From the NCBI GenBank assembly GCA_018381235.1, contig JAGZSF010000010.1, positions 186,001-250,000 on the forward strand: a DNA stretch of 64,000 bases, in the 5' to 3' direction. Source of the DNA: Collinsella sp. GTDB taxonomy: Bacteria; Actinomycetota; Coriobacteriia; Coriobacteriales; Coriobacteriaceae. Within the stretch, counting starts at the first letter, position 1. The number at the start of each line of letters is the position of its first letter. This document shows, one piece after another, positions 16,567 to 25,377 of the stretch. The position numbers and the translations under genes were made by a program. Below the pieces are notes generated by a model. The model did not search any database and was not told the DNA's origin. It worked only from the letters and a program-made list of their open reading frames with translations.

Positions 16567-17040
16567 TTACTCCTCCCAGTAAGCGTCTGCAAGCAGCTTA
16601 AAGCAGATCTTCTTGACCGGCTGTGCGCCATCGCCCGGGAACTCGAGCGTGGGCATGTGAGGCTCGCCGGCAACAAACAGCGCGAACTTGTCGTCGGCAA
16701 GATCGCCGGCGATCGAAGCGTCAGAATCGACCAGATCGTAGTCGTCCTTCTCGTCAAACTCCTGAACCAACGTCAGGCTGCCCGTGGCAACCTTAAAGGC
16801 CTCGCGACCCTCGACATCGATCTGCAGGTCGTGATAGCGCTGATGCGTCTCATAGTGAGCCTCGGCCTCGGGACGCGTCGTGGGAGCCATGACGTTCGCA
16901 AAGACCTTGTCGCCCAGAATCGGATGGCTGCCGACCTCGAGCTCCGCCGGATCGTTCTCCTCGAGCCAATCAATCAGCACGTCGAGGCCCTTGAGCATTC
17001 CGCGGTATTCCTCGATATCGCCCAATGCACCGTAAATCAT
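16567..17040 (-). CDS. YhcH/YjgK/YiaL family protein (cupin-like sugar anomerase)
   Basis: A 157-residue member of the YhcH/YjgK/YiaL family, which includes the sialic acid anomerase NanQ and EbgC. Recognisable stretches are YETHQRYHDLQIDVEGRE, which carries the conserved His residues, and the C-terminal KKICFKLL. It lies downstream of lacC, separated by a nagA remnant, and before the operon's terminator, so it probably acts on an anomer of an amino sugar or of a galactose derivative. The exact substrate cannot be read from the sequence. Confidence 0.88.
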   Translation of the reverse strand: MIYGALGDIEEYRGMLKGLDVLIDWLEENDPAELEVGSHPILGDKVFANVMAPTTRPEAEAHYETHQRYHDLQIDVEGREAFKVATGSLTLVQEFDEKDDYDLVDSDASIAGDLADDKFALFVAGEPHMPTLEFPGDGAQPVKKICFKLLADAYWEE

Positions 17041-17072
17041 CTAAATCCCCTCTCGGATCGTTTCTTTGGCGG

Positions 17073-17205
17073 CTACTCGGCAAACGCATTGCCGACGCTG
17101 TTGCCGCCCACACACGTCTCGACCAGGGTAAGGTCGGGACTGAACACGACAAAGCCGGCGTCGCGCCCCGGCATAATGCTACTGCACTTATCGTCGACAT
17201 GAGCT
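17073..17205 (-). pseudogene. 3' remnant of a second nagA gene
   Basis: About 43 codons match the C-terminus of NagA at 19931 (remnant: DDKCSSIMPGRDAGFVVF and LTLVETCVGG.SVGNAF, then a stop). The match starts abruptly near 17205 and ends at the TAG at 17073-17075. Nothing upstream is NagA-like; lacC begins only 33 bases further. It records an earlier nagA next to yhcH, since deleted or replaced. Confidence 0.85.
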
Positions 17206-17237
17206 AGCAAGCGATGCCGGGGCCGCAACCCAAACTC

Positions 17238-18173
17238 CTACAGCTCGGTCACGACAACGCCGTTGTAGACCTCGTCCCAACGATCCATGACCAGATGGCC
17301 GGTCATGGGATCCATGGCGTTGAGCTTGCCGCAGGTGTTGGCGGTACGCAGCACCGTCTCATCGTCGGCGCCGGCAGCAATCGCATGTGCGAAGCCGGCA
17401 ATGGTCGAATCGCCAGAGCCCGTAGCGTTGACGGCGGGGATATCGGGGGTCTTGGCACGGAACGCACGGCCGTTATGGAAGCCCACGGAACCGGCGGCGC
17501 CCATGGACACGACGACCCAGGGGATATCGGAGAAGCGGGCGTCAGAGGCGAGCGCGGCGCGGAGCTCGTCCACATCGTCGGTGGTAAAGCTCGTGCCCAG
17601 AAGGCCGTTGATCTCGGTCAGGTTAGGCTTGACCAGCTCGGGCTTAATTTCGGACTTAAGGGCGGCCTCGAGCGAAGCACCCGAGGTATCGAGCAACACC
17701 TTGGCGCCGGCGTTCTCGGCAATGCCCGTAATCTTGGCATAGTAGTCTGCCTCGACACCGCGGGGCAGCGAACCCGAAATGGTGACGACGTCGGCCTTGC
17801 CTGCAAGCTCGGTAAACTTGGCAGTAAAGGCATCGAGCTCCTCGGGGGCAATTGTCGGGCCGCTCTCGAGCAGCTCGGTCTGGTTGCCGGCGTGGAGGAT
17901 GTTGAGGCAAATGCGAGTCTCGCCCTTGATGGGCACAAAGTCGTTGTTAATGCCGTTGGCGTCCATGAGCTCAGTCATGTAGGCGCCCATGTGGCCGCCG
18001 AGCAGACCGGTTGCCACAACGTCGTCACCCAGCTGACCCAGCACACGGGCCACGTTGAGGCCCTTGCCGCCGGCGGTCTTTTCGGGCGTCACACGGTTGA
18101 CGTCGTCGATAACGAGCTCATCGAGCTGATAGCGCGTATCGACAGACGGGTTCATCGTAACGGTGAGGATCAT
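17238..18173 (-). CDS. lacC: Tagatose-6-phosphate kinase (PfkB family)
   Basis: Phosphorylates tagatose-6-P to tagatose-1,6-bisphosphate with ATP. The 311-residue protein is a ribokinase-fold PfkB enzyme with MILTVTMNPSVD at the start, substrate motif KTAGGKGLNVARVL near residue 32 and the catalytic ATGSGDST near residue 245 (NATGSGDSTIAGF). GDDVVATGLLGG and NAMDPMTGHL closely match LacC, which is why I prefer it over 1-phosphofructokinase. It lies between lacX and yhcH in one minus-strand operon. It could serve both the lactose branch (from LacG) and the GalNAc branch (from AgaS). No tagatose bisphosphate aldolase is present in the window. Confidence 0.9.
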   Translation of the reverse strand: MILTVTMNPSVDTRYQLDELVIDDVNRVTPEKTAGGKGLNVARVLGQLGDDVVATGLLGGHMGAYMTELMDANGINNDFVPIKGETRICLNILHAGNQTELLESGPTIAPEELDAFTAKFTELAGKADVVTISGSLPRGVEADYYAKITGIAENAGAKVLLDTSGASLEAALKSEIKPELVKPNLTEINGLLGTSFTTDDVDELRAALASDARFSDIPWVVVSMGAAGSVGFHNGRAFRAKTPDIPAVNATGSGDSTIAGFAHAIAAGADDETVLRTANTCGKLNAMDPMTGHLVMDRWDEVYNGVVVTEL

Positions 18174-18232
18174 TTTTAGCTCCTTATCTCGCAGGCTCCT
18201 TGTGCCTCGCGATACGAGTCGACAAAACGGAA

Positions 18233-19114
18233 TTACAGAATCTCAATCGTGAACGAGCGAACGATGGTCTCCTTGGGCTTGGCGACAAGGCAGCCGCGCT
18301 TATGCTCAAGTACGTCGTCCTCATCGGAGCAGGTCGAAAGGCCGCCCCAGGGCTCAACTGCCACAAAATCGCCCTCGGGCTTACTCCACACAATGAGATA
18401 CGGGAAACCCTCAAAGCTCAGGCGAACGCCTTTGTCCTCGCCCTTCTTGGAAAGCGTGACCTGACGGCTCTCGAGCACATCAAAGATGGTCTCCGCAAAA
18501 TCGAAGAGCTCGTGCGACAGGGGCAGCGTCTTTCCCACCATGGGGTTCTTGGAGCGGTTTGCCACGTCAATCAATCCAGTCGAGGGAACGGCGGTGCAGA
18601 GCTCCGCAGCCTCGTCTTTCTCAAAGCGCAACTCGTAGTCCGTATAGGCCTCGCCCTCATCGAGCGGACACCTAAAGCCGGGATGACCGCCAATAAAGAA
18701 CGGCATGTCCTCGGTTCCCTCGTTGGTCACCTCATAGGAGACGCGCACGGCATCCCCCTCAAGCGTATAACGAGCGACAAGCTTAAACGGGTACGGATAA
18801 TCGCTCAGCAGTGCGGCGTTATCCTCCGAAGCCAGGCACATCGCCAGCTCGTTCTCGCTCTGGCTCAGCAGCTTCCACTCCTGTTTGCGCGCAAACCCAT
18901 GGCGAGCGAGCTTTACATGATGCCCGGCAAACGTCATGGCGTTGTTATCGCGCAAGCCTCCGCAAATCGGGAAGCAAATCGGTGCCTGGCCGGACCACAC
19001 GGCGGGATCGCCCTGCCACAGATACTCGCGACCTCCGGCCTCGATCGAGGTAAACGAACCACCAGCCGTGGACACCTTAATAGAAATCGAATCGTTGGAG
19101 AGAGCGTATTCCAT
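18233..19114 (-). CDS. lacX: LacX-like aldose 1-epimerase family protein
   Basis: A 293-residue galactose-mutarotase-fold protein of the LacX type, which accompanies tagatose-6-P pathway genes in lactic acid bacteria. Signatures are WQGDPAVWSGQAPICFPICGGL, a His in ARHGFARKQEW and GGHPGFRCPLDEGE. The ATG at 19114 follows AGGATGG; upstream in-frame codons belong to the spacer. It precedes lacC by 59 bases and should be co-transcribed. Its role is probably anomer conversion of the phosphosugar, but no member has a firmly known substrate as far as I recall. Confidence 0.85.
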   Translation of the reverse strand: MEYALSNDSISIKVSTAGGSFTSIEAGGREYLWQGDPAVWSGQAPICFPICGGLRDNNAMTFAGHHVKLARHGFARKQEWKLLSQSENELAMCLASEDNAALLSDYPYPFKLVARYTLEGDAVRVSYEVTNEGTEDMPFFIGGHPGFRCPLDEGEAYTDYELRFEKDEAAELCTAVPSTGLIDVANRSKNPMVGKTLPLSHELFDFAETIFDVLESRQVTLSKKGEDKGVRLSFEGFPYLIVWSKPEGDFVAVEPWGGLSTCSDEDDVLEHKRGCLVAKPKETIVRSFTIEIL

Positions 19115-19270
19115 TGCCCATCCTTTCGAACAACTGCTTTTTGCTCGCAAGTACCCGTCTCGGCCCTGACCAAAGGACAAACCCGCACGTTCATCGATGC
19201 GTCCGGTATCCCAGCCATGTAACGGGGTACCATACAGACATTGATGCAATTACAGCTGAAAGGCCTTCTT

Positions 19271-19855
19271 ATGCGAACCATCATCCTCTACGCCTCGCGC
19301 CATCACGGCAATACGAAAAAGCTCGTGGACGCCATCGTCGAGGCGCACCCCGAGATCGATACCCTCGACGTGAAGTCACTCGGCAAAAACGAGTACCCCA
19401 ACCTGCACGAATATCATCTAATCGGCGTCGCCACGGGCATCTATTACTCCGAGATCGACAAGGATATGGCACGTGTACTGACCAACGTGCTGCAGCCGCA
19501 GGACAAGGTGTTTGGCCTTATGACCTACGGTGGCAAAAACAAGTGGTACGGCAAGGATATCGATGGCATCTGCCGCATGAGGCAGGCCATCTTTATGGGT
19601 GTCTACGGCTGCCCCGGCTTTGATACGTGGGGGCCGTTCAAACTCGCCGGCGGTGTCCAAAAGGGACACCCGACCGCTGAGGAAATTAAGGGCGCCGTCG
19701 ACTTCTTCGACAAGATCGAAGATGAGTACGGCGATATCATCGTCGAAGAGTACGCCAAACGTGAGAAGCGTCTAGCATACGAGAAGGAGCATCCTGCAGG
19801 AGGCCTGGTGGCCGGCGTTAAGCGCACGGCAAAGAAGATCGCTAACAAGCTGTAA
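19271..19855 (+). CDS. Flavodoxin-family protein
   Basis: A 194-residue protein with the FMN-binding loop SRHHGNTKKL near residue 8, preceded by a beta strand (TIILYA), and a middle loop TYGGKNKWYG. The fold ends around residue 150; the C-terminus is basic (KREKRLAYEKEHP...KRTAKKIANKL) and may contact membrane or nucleic acid. It is a lone plus-strand gene between the minus-strand lacX and nagA and ends at a shared terminator. The partner reductase is unknown. The start at 19271 follows AAAGG; an earlier ATG at 19241 lacks an RBS. Confidence 0.85.
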   Translation: MRTIILYASRHHGNTKKLVDAIVEAHPEIDTLDVKSLGKNEYPNLHEYHLIGVATGIYYSEIDKDMARVLTNVLQPQDKVFGLMTYGGKNKWYGKDIDGICRMRQAIFMGVYGCPGFDTWGPFKLAGGVQKGHPTAEEIKGAVDFFDKIEDEYGDIIVEEYAKREKRLAYEKEHPAGGLVAGVKRTAKKIANKL

Positions 19856-19886
19856 CTGTGAAGGTGCTTTTGAGCGTTTAACCCAT

Positions 19887-19926
19887 ACGGCGGGTCCGAG
19901 CAGATTCGGGCCCGCCGTCTTTTTCT
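19887..19926. terminator. Bidirectional terminator between flavodoxin and nagA
   Basis: Stem ACGGCGGGTCCGA / TTCGGGCCCGCCGT followed by CTTTTTCT, located between two converging genes. Confidence 0.75.
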
Positions 19927-19930
19927 ATCG

Positions 19931-21100
19931 TTACTCGGTAAAGGCGTTGCCGACGCTCTGGCCGCCAACATACGTCTCGACGAGGGTAAGCTCATGGTCG
20001 AACACGACAAAGTCGGCGTCGCGACCCGGCATGATGCTGCCGCACTTATCCTCGATGTGCGCGGAGCGTGCCGGCACCTCGGTTGCCATGCGAATGGCGA
20101 TATCGGCGCTGGCGATGCCCCAGTCAACGATGTTCTTGACGCCCTGGGCAAGCGTGAGCACCGAGCCGGCAATGCTCTTGCCGTCGGCGAGCCAGCACAG
20201 GTTGTCCTTCATGATGACGTCCATGCCACCACTGGTGTAGCTGCCCTCGGGCATGCCGCCGCAACCCAGGCAGTCGGTGATGAGCACCGTGTGCTGCCAG
20301 CCCTTTGCCTGCAGCAGTGCCTTGATGGCGGCAGGGTTTACGTGCTTGCCGTCACAGATGATCTCGGCGTAGGTCTCGGGCGTGGACATGGCAGCGCCCA
20401 CGACACCGGGCTCACGGTGATGCAGGCCGCGCTGACCGTTATAGGTATGCGTAAAGCAGCTGGCACCGGCGTTGATGGCGGCGATGCACTCATCGTAGGT
20501 GGCGTCGGAGTGACCGATGCTGGTCACCACACCCTTGGCGTTCAGAGCAGCCGCATAAGCAGCGGCACCGTCGCGCTCGGCCGCCATGGCGCTCTTAACG
20601 ATGCGACCACCCGCAGCCTCCTGCCACTGATCGAAGACCTCCTCGGAGGGATCGATAAGATAAGCGGGGTTCTGCGCGCCCACGTGCTTCATGGTAAAGA
20701 AGGGGCCCTCCAGGTAGATGCCCTGAATGCGAGCACCGCAGAAGTCGGGGCCGCGGCCCTCGTCCGCCTTGGCGATAGCGGCGCAGGCGTCCTTGATCTG
20801 CTCGACGCCATCGGTGAACGTCGTGGGCAGCCAGCTGGTGGTACCGCGACGGGCGAGCTCGGTTGAGCTGATATCGATGCCCTCGGGATCGTTATCGGTA
20901 GTTGAGTGGTTGTAGAAGCCATGGATGTGAGTATCGACCATACCCGGTGCGATCCACGATCCCGTGTAGTCCTTAATCTCGCAAGAGGGCTCGTCGGCCT
21001 GCCAGGCGCCAAAGACGCCGTCCTCGACCATAAGATAGCCGCCCAGTTGCGGGCCTGCCGGCAAGAAGAACTTGTCAGCCTTAATTGCGTACGTGCTCAT
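19931..21100 (-). CDS. nagA: N-acetylgalactosamine/glucosamine-6-phosphate deacetylase
   Basis: Metal-dependent amidohydrolase that removes acetate from an N-acetylhexosamine-6-P. The 389-residue protein has the metal-binding VDTHIHGF near residue 56, the Glu of IYLEGPFF, the His of SIGHSDAT and THTYNGQRGL, and the catalytic Asp in LITDCLG. The C-terminal strand CGSIMPGRDADFVVFD is typical. The ATG at 21100 follows GGAG at good spacing; one two codons earlier is too close to it. Its neighbours agaS and agaFVWD point to GalNAc-6-P, so it may be AgaA functionally. A 3' remnant of a second copy is at 17073. Confidence 0.92.
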   Translation of the reverse strand: MSTYAIKADKFFLPAGPQLGGYLMVEDGVFGAWQADEPSCEIKDYTGSWIAPGMVDTHIHGFYNHSTTDNDPEGIDISSTELARRGTTSWLPTTFTDGVEQIKDACAAIAKADEGRGPDFCGARIQGIYLEGPFFTMKHVGAQNPAYLIDPSEEVFDQWQEAAGGRIVKSAMAAERDGAAAYAAALNAKGVVTSIGHSDATYDECIAAINAGASCFTHTYNGQRGLHHREPGVVGAAMSTPETYAEIICDGKHVNPAAIKALLQAKGWQHTVLITDCLGCGGMPEGSYTSGGMDVIMKDNLCWLADGKSIAGSVLTLAQGVKNIVDWGIASADIAIRMATEVPARSAHIEDKCGSIMPGRDADFVVFDHELTLVETYVGGQSVGNAFTE

Positions 21101-21160
21101 ATGCACTCCTTGCTTCTAAAGCAGTTGACTGTGGTGATGCTTATACCCAGCTCACGTAAA

Positions 21161-21200
21161 ACAAAAAGCGCCCGCCCGCCGTTATGAGCGGACGGGCGCC
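21161..21200 (-). terminator. Terminator after agaS
   Basis: Fourteen-base arm GCGCCCGCCCGCCG with CGGACGGGCGC, followed on the minus strand by TTTTTGTTTT. It separates agaS from nagA. Confidence 0.85.
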
Positions 21201-21217
21201 CTTACAGGGGGACGCGA

Positions 21218-22384
21218 TTAAGCGGTGAAGGGGTGAATCGTCACGCCCTTAACCACGCGGTTGACCGTGCCGGTGGGGCTCGGCGTATCGGGCGTGTTGC
21301 CCACGCGCACGGAGTTGAGCAGGCTGATAGCCTGGGCAAACATCACGAACGGCAGAGCAAGGTAACCCTCGGGAAGTGCCTCGTAGCCCTTAAAGGTGAA
21401 GGACTCACCCTCATAGACGGTGGCACCTTCCTGCTGAACGGCGATGGTGTGCTGAGCGATCTCGTCGCCACCGATCTCGTTGAGGATGTCGATGTCGTAC
21501 TGACGGGTGTAGGCGTCGTTGTTGACGAACACGAAGACGAGCGTCTTATCGTCGACGAAGGACTTAGGTCCGTGACGATAGCCCATGGAGGTGTCGTAGG
21601 AAGTAGCGACCAGACCGTGAGCGAGCTCGAGGATCTTGAGCTGGCTCTCCTGAGCAAGGCCACCGAAGGAGCCAGAACCCAAGTAGGTCACGCGGTTGAA
21701 GTCGCCAGCCAGGTAATCGGCGATCTCGGGCTCACGGGAGATGACCTCCTCGCCCATCTTGGCGATGGTCTCGACCCACTCGGCCTTCTGCTCGTCAGAG
21801 GCAGTGTCGAAAATAAGGGTGGAGAGCAGGGTCATGCAGGAATAAGAACCGGTCATGGCGAAGCCCTTGTCGTTGGCGCGCGGAATGAGCAGCGTCAGCG
21901 CATTGGGATCATCGGCAGACTCGACGGCAAGCTTGCCCTCGGGAGCGCAGGTGATGTTGAGGAACTTGACGTTGTGGACGAGCTCCTTGGCAACGGCAAC
22001 GGCGGCAAGGCTCTCGGGGCTGTTGCCAGAGCGGGCAAAGGAAACCACGAGCGTGGGATCCTCGGCGCGCAGGAAGTCGCGCGGAGCGCTCACGATGTCG
22101 GTCGTGGCGATGGGCTTAAAGTCGTAGAGATCAGTGTTGCCAGCGTGACGCAGGTACGGGGCGCAGGTATCGCCAACGTAGTCGGACGTACCGGCACCGG
22201 TGAAGACAACGGACAGACGACCCTCGCCCATAGCGCGAGCCTCGGCCAGGAAAGCCTCGATGGCCTCCTTGTTCTCGCGATAGATGTTGAGCGTATCACG
22301 CCAAAGCTCGGGCTGCTGAGCAATCTCGGCCGTGGTGATCTGGGCGCCGAGCTCGGTGAGCTCCTCGACACTCTTCTCGAACAT
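21218..22384 (-). CDS. agaS: Galactosamine-6-phosphate deaminase/isomerase (SIS domain)
   Basis: Converts galactosamine-6-P to tagatose-6-P and ammonia in the Aga pathway. The 388-residue protein has two SIS domains: the first with VFTGAGTSDYVGD near residue 60 and SFARSGNSPESL near residue 113, the second from about residue 215 with YLGSGSFGGLAQESQLKILEL and a GPKSFVDDKT loop. These match AgaS rather than GlmS, which would carry an extra amidotransferase domain. A palindrome matching the upstream site of agaF lies 62 bases before the start, so both units are probably controlled by the GntR protein at 22499. Confidence 0.9.
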   Translation of the reverse strand: MFEKSVEELTELGAQITTAEIAQQPELWRDTLNIYRENKEAIEAFLAEARAMGEGRLSVVFTGAGTSDYVGDTCAPYLRHAGNTDLYDFKPIATTDIVSAPRDFLRAEDPTLVVSFARSGNSPESLAAVAVAKELVHNVKFLNITCAPEGKLAVESADDPNALTLLIPRANDKGFAMTGSYSCMTLLSTLIFDTASDEQKAEWVETIAKMGEEVISREPEIADYLAGDFNRVTYLGSGSFGGLAQESQLKILELAHGLVATSYDTSMGYRHGPKSFVDDKTLVFVFVNNDAYTRQYDIDILNEIGGDEIAQHTIAVQQEGATVYEGESFTFKGYEALPEGYLALPFVMFAQAISLLNSVRVGNTPDTPSPTGTVNRVVKGVTIHPFTA

Positions 22385-22445
22385 TTCTAATACCTCTCTC
22401 TAGAAGTAATCCTCTGACGTGCAATTATACACTTCAGTTGGTTAT

Positions 22446-22459
22446 CTGGTAGTAACCAG
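22446..22459. promoter_or_regulatory. GntR/UTRA operator upstream of agaS
   Basis: Palindrome CTGGTAGTAACCAG, similar to the known NagR/YvoA-type sites (TGGTnnnnACCA). It is between agaS and the gntR gene, and nearly the same sequence appears upstream of agaF at 26738. Confidence 0.7.
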
Positions 22460-22498
22460 TTAAATGCAAAGAATCATCATATGGATACGATGCGAACA

Positions 22499-23230
22499 CT
22501 AGTCGCTACGCTGGTGGTAAACCTTGTATTTAAACTGATCGGCACGAGCAACCGAGAGTGTATACTCCACAACCTCGTTTGACTCGTTATACGTAGTCCT
22601 GACCAAATCGAGCACAGGCGAGCCCTCGACAATTCCCAAAAGGTGAGCGTCGGTGGGACGGGCTATGCTCGCATAGAACTCCTCTTCGGCCACGCGAATC
22701 TTTTGCTGAAAGTCTTGCTCAATCACATCGTAAAGCGGCTTACGCTCCAGCAGCGGTCGCTTTAGGGACAGAAATTGACGAACCGGTAGATAGCTGCGTT
22801 CGACCATCATGGGCATGTTGTCGGCAGAACGAAGTCGCTTGAGCTTAAAAATGCGATCGCCGATACGCAATCCCATATGCTCGGCCAGATTCTTATCGGC
22901 CTCCATCTCGCAAAACTCGAGAATCGTGGTCTCGGGGTCGCGACCCATCGCGCGCATCTGCTCGGTAAAGCTGTAGGACTGCATAAGATTGGTTGCCTTT
23001 GCCGAACGGTCGGTCACAAAGGTACCGCGACCGTGCTGCCGAACCACCAATCCTAAACGCTCCAGTTCCTGCAGAGCCAGGCGTACCGTAGTGCGCGAGA
23101 GGCCATAGCGCTCCGATAGTTCGCGCTCGGAAGGAATCATGTCACCGGCGCGATATTCATGGTCGATCTTTTCGGTCAGAATATCGACCAGCTGATCGTA
23201 CAGCGGTTGCTTACGCGCTCCGATCGCCAT
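22499..23230 (-). CDS. GntR family regulator (UTRA domain), AgaR/NagR-like
   Basis: Transcription factor of 243 residues. Residues about 5-70 form the winged helix (LYDQLVDILTEKIDHEY, IPSERELSERYGLSRTTVRLALQEL); the UTRA domain runs from about 90 to the end, with MMVERSYLPVRQF and a late VVEYTLSVARADQFKY. ATG 23230 follows GGGAGG. It sits between agaS and the agaFVWD operon. Two copies of CTGGTAGTAACCA, in front of agaS and in front of agaF, are the expected operators, so it is probably the local repressor with an amino-sugar phosphate as inducer. Confidence 0.9.
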   Translation of the reverse strand: MAIGARKQPLYDQLVDILTEKIDHEYRAGDMIPSERELSERYGLSRTTVRLALQELERLGLVVRQHGRGTFVTDRSAKATNLMQSYSFTEQMRAMGRDPETTILEFCEMEADKNLAEHMGLRIGDRIFKLKRLRSADNMPMMVERSYLPVRQFLSLKRPLLERKPLYDVIEQDFQQKIRVAEEEFYASIARPTDAHLLGIVEGSPVLDLVRTTYNESNEVVEYTLSVARADQFKYKVYHQRSD

Positions 23231-23314
23231 CCTATCCTCCCATTTTCTCAAACTCGGCTACTACCTTGGGTGTCTAGCATTATCTGTCTGCCACACCCGA
23301 ATCAACAAGAAAAC

Positions 23315-23348
23315 AAAAGCCGCGCGCTCTTTCGAGCACGCGGCTTTT
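23315..23348 (-). terminator. Terminator of the aga PTS operon
   Basis: AAAAGCCGCG...CGCGGCTTTT hairpin with T-runs in both directions, 67 bases beyond the agaD stop and before gntR. Confidence 0.85.
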
Positions 23349-23414
23349 AACATACACATGGCTTAAGGGGTCGGGGTGTGAGCCGCGTAGGGACACACCC
23401 CTCAAGCTAGAGCC

Positions 23415-24497
23415 TTACCAGATGCTCGGCCAGAGACCAAGCGGGCCAGCGCCCAGGATGCCGAGGACGAAGAGCAGCAGAATGCCCTTGGTCGGGGTCC
23501 AGCTGTGCTTAGCGAACATGTAGTAAAGCAGCAGCGTAAGCATAAGCGGGACGAGCTTCGGGACGATGGTGTTGAGGGTGTCGGCAACAGAGAAGTTGAC
23601 CGGATCCTCGGTGACGGTGCCGTAGGTAACGGACTCCATGCCGTTGCCCAGATCGGTGACGCCGCACTCGACAGCGTTGCCGTCGGCATCGGAAGCGGTG
23701 AGGGCGTTGCCGTCCTCATCGGTCATGGCGATGGTACCGGCCTCAGCGGTCTCGGTATCGATGCCCTCCATACCGGTGAAGTTCTCGGCCTCCTTCTCGG
23801 AGACGATCACGGTAGTAGCGGAGAGGCCACGGGTGGTGCCGTTGGGGATCTGGAGGTTGATCTGGGTGCCACCCATGGTGACGACCAGGCAACCGACGAC
23901 GAAGACGCCCATGATGGAAGCGGCACGCGTGAAGGCCTGCATGTTGGCGGTCAGAGCGTCAATAGCGCTGGTGCCAAGCTTGTAGGACCAGTTCATGAGC
24001 CAGAAGCGCAGAGCGAACTGGACGACGTTGAAGATCACCAGGAAAATAATCGGCGCAGCGGCGTTGCCGTTGATGGCCATGTTAGAGGTGATGCCGGCCG
24101 TGATAGGCACGAGCGTCAGCCAGAACAGGGCGTCACCGATACCACCGAGCGGGCCCATTGCGGCGACGCGGACGGCGCGAATCGTGGGGATGTCAACCTT
24201 GTTCTGCTCGAGCGAAAGCACGATGCCCATAACAAAGGTAACGAGGAACGGGTGGGTGTTGAAGAACTCCAGGTTGTGGCTCATGGAAGCCGCGAGGTCG
24301 TTCTTGTTGGTGTGGATCTTCTCCAGACCGGGGATGATGGAGTAGAGCCAGCCAGCGGCCTGCATACGCTCGTAGTTAAACGATGCCTGCAGGAAGCAGG
24401 AGCGCCAAGCCATCTTGTTGAGGGTCTTCTGGTCGAGCTGCGGAGCAGGAGTGAGATCCTCGTAGTGCTCCGGGATCACATACTCATTAGATGCCAT
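23415..24497 (-). CDS. agaD: PTS EIID, mannose/N-acetylgalactosamine family
   Basis: Membrane component that forms the permease with EIIC. The 360-residue protein has the family core FLQASFNYERMQAAGWLYSIIPGL near residue 35 and RVAAMGPLGGIGDALFW near 110, with helices at about 110-215 and 310-360. Residues about 220-300 form an acidic, Thr/Gly-rich insertion (SEKEAENF...TEDPVNFS) that I do not recall from AgaD or ManZ, which are usually near 270-300 residues. The ATG at 24497 follows GGAGGTGA. It overlaps the end of agaW by 11 bases, typical of translational coupling. Confidence 0.9.
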   Translation of the reverse strand: MASNEYVIPEHYEDLTPAPQLDQKTLNKMAWRSCFLQASFNYERMQAAGWLYSIIPGLEKIHTNKNDLAASMSHNLEFFNTHPFLVTFVMGIVLSLEQNKVDIPTIRAVRVAAMGPLGGIGDALFWLTLVPITAGITSNMAINGNAAAPIIFLVIFNVVQFALRFWLMNWSYKLGTSAIDALTANMQAFTRAASIMGVFVVGCLVVTMGGTQINLQIPNGTTRGLSATTVIVSEKEAENFTGMEGIDTETAEAGTIAMTDEDGNALTASDADGNAVECGVTDLGNGMESVTYGTVTEDPVNFSVADTLNTIVPKLVPLMLTLLLYYMFAKHSWTPTKGILLLFVLGILGAGPLGLWPSIW

Positions 24498-25287
24498 CTT
24501 CGAAGTCACCTCCGTCAGAAACAGCTGCACCCTTCAGCTCGGTCTGCTGCTGGAAGTCCCAGAAAGCGATGCCGAAGCCGATGAGAGCGAGGATGAGCAG
24601 GGCAGGGGTTGCCAGCGAATCGTTGGCAACTGTGATGAGCGCGAGGCCAAAGCCCATGAGGAAGAAGCCCCACATATCGCGGTTCATCATAACCTTGAGC
24701 AGAACGGCGAAGCCGACGAAGCGCATCATGCCGCCTGCAGCGGAGAGACCGGTCTGCAGCCAGGTCGGGATGGCGGAAGCGATGGTCTGACCGATGGTAG
24801 CGCCAGCGATGAAGAACAGGGTGACGACGACAGCGAAGATCAGGCCGAGCAGAGCCATGGCGAAGTAGTTCAGACGCTCGATACCCTTGGTGTCAGCGTT
24901 GTGAGCCATGTTGTCCGCGGAGGACATGAGCGGCGACATAAGCGTGAAGACCAGGGTAACGCCGAGCTGACCAAGCAGAGCGAACGGAATGGCAAGGCCG
25001 ACTGCCGCGTTGGGCTCGAGGCCCGTAGCAATAGCGAGAATGGCTGCCATGATGCCGCCGATAACAGCGTTAGGCGGCTGAGCACCTCCGATCGGCATGT
25101 TGCCGATCGTCATGAGCTGATAAGTACCACCCACGAGAAGACCGGTGTTGAGGTCGCCAAGGATAAGACCGATGACGGCGCCGGTGACGATGGGCTGATA
25201 GAGAGACTCGAGGAAGTTAAACTGGTCGATTGCCGCGACGAACGTGACGATGAAGACCAGAGCGACCTGGAAGATCGTGTATTCCAT
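24487..25287 (-). CDS. agaW: PTS EIIC, mannose/N-acetylgalactosamine family
   Basis: Membrane permease subunit of the mannose-family PTS, 266 residues. It has family stretches such as AAIDQFNFLESLYQPIVTGAVIGLILGDL at the start and GGTYQLMTIGNMPIGGAQPPNAVIGGI near residue 60, with about seven further hydrophobic segments. It lies between agaV and agaD in a five-gene operon. By context it transports GalNAc or galactosamine. Confidence 0.92.
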   Translation of the reverse strand: MEYTIFQVALVFIVTFVAAIDQFNFLESLYQPIVTGAVIGLILGDLNTGLLVGGTYQLMTIGNMPIGGAQPPNAVIGGIMAAILAIATGLEPNAAVGLAIPFALLGQLGVTLVFTLMSPLMSSADNMAHNADTKGIERLNYFAMALLGLIFAVVVTLFFIAGATIGQTIASAIPTWLQTGLSAAGGMMRFVGFAVLLKVMMNRDMWGFFLMGFGLALITVANDSLATPALLILALIGFGIAFWDFQQQTELKGAAVSDGGDFEDGI

Positions 25288-25377
25288 CTTGCTCCTCCTT
25301 TCAAAATGTATGTACGCACTTTGGATTTCACGTACAGAATGTCAGGGTTTCACTCCCGACAACGTGGATCACGAGGA

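Noticed and set aside
17100..17207. Short frames around 17025-17207 as an independent small gene
   Set aside because: The DNA matches the NagA C-terminus on the minus strand; these frames are only remnants read out of phase.
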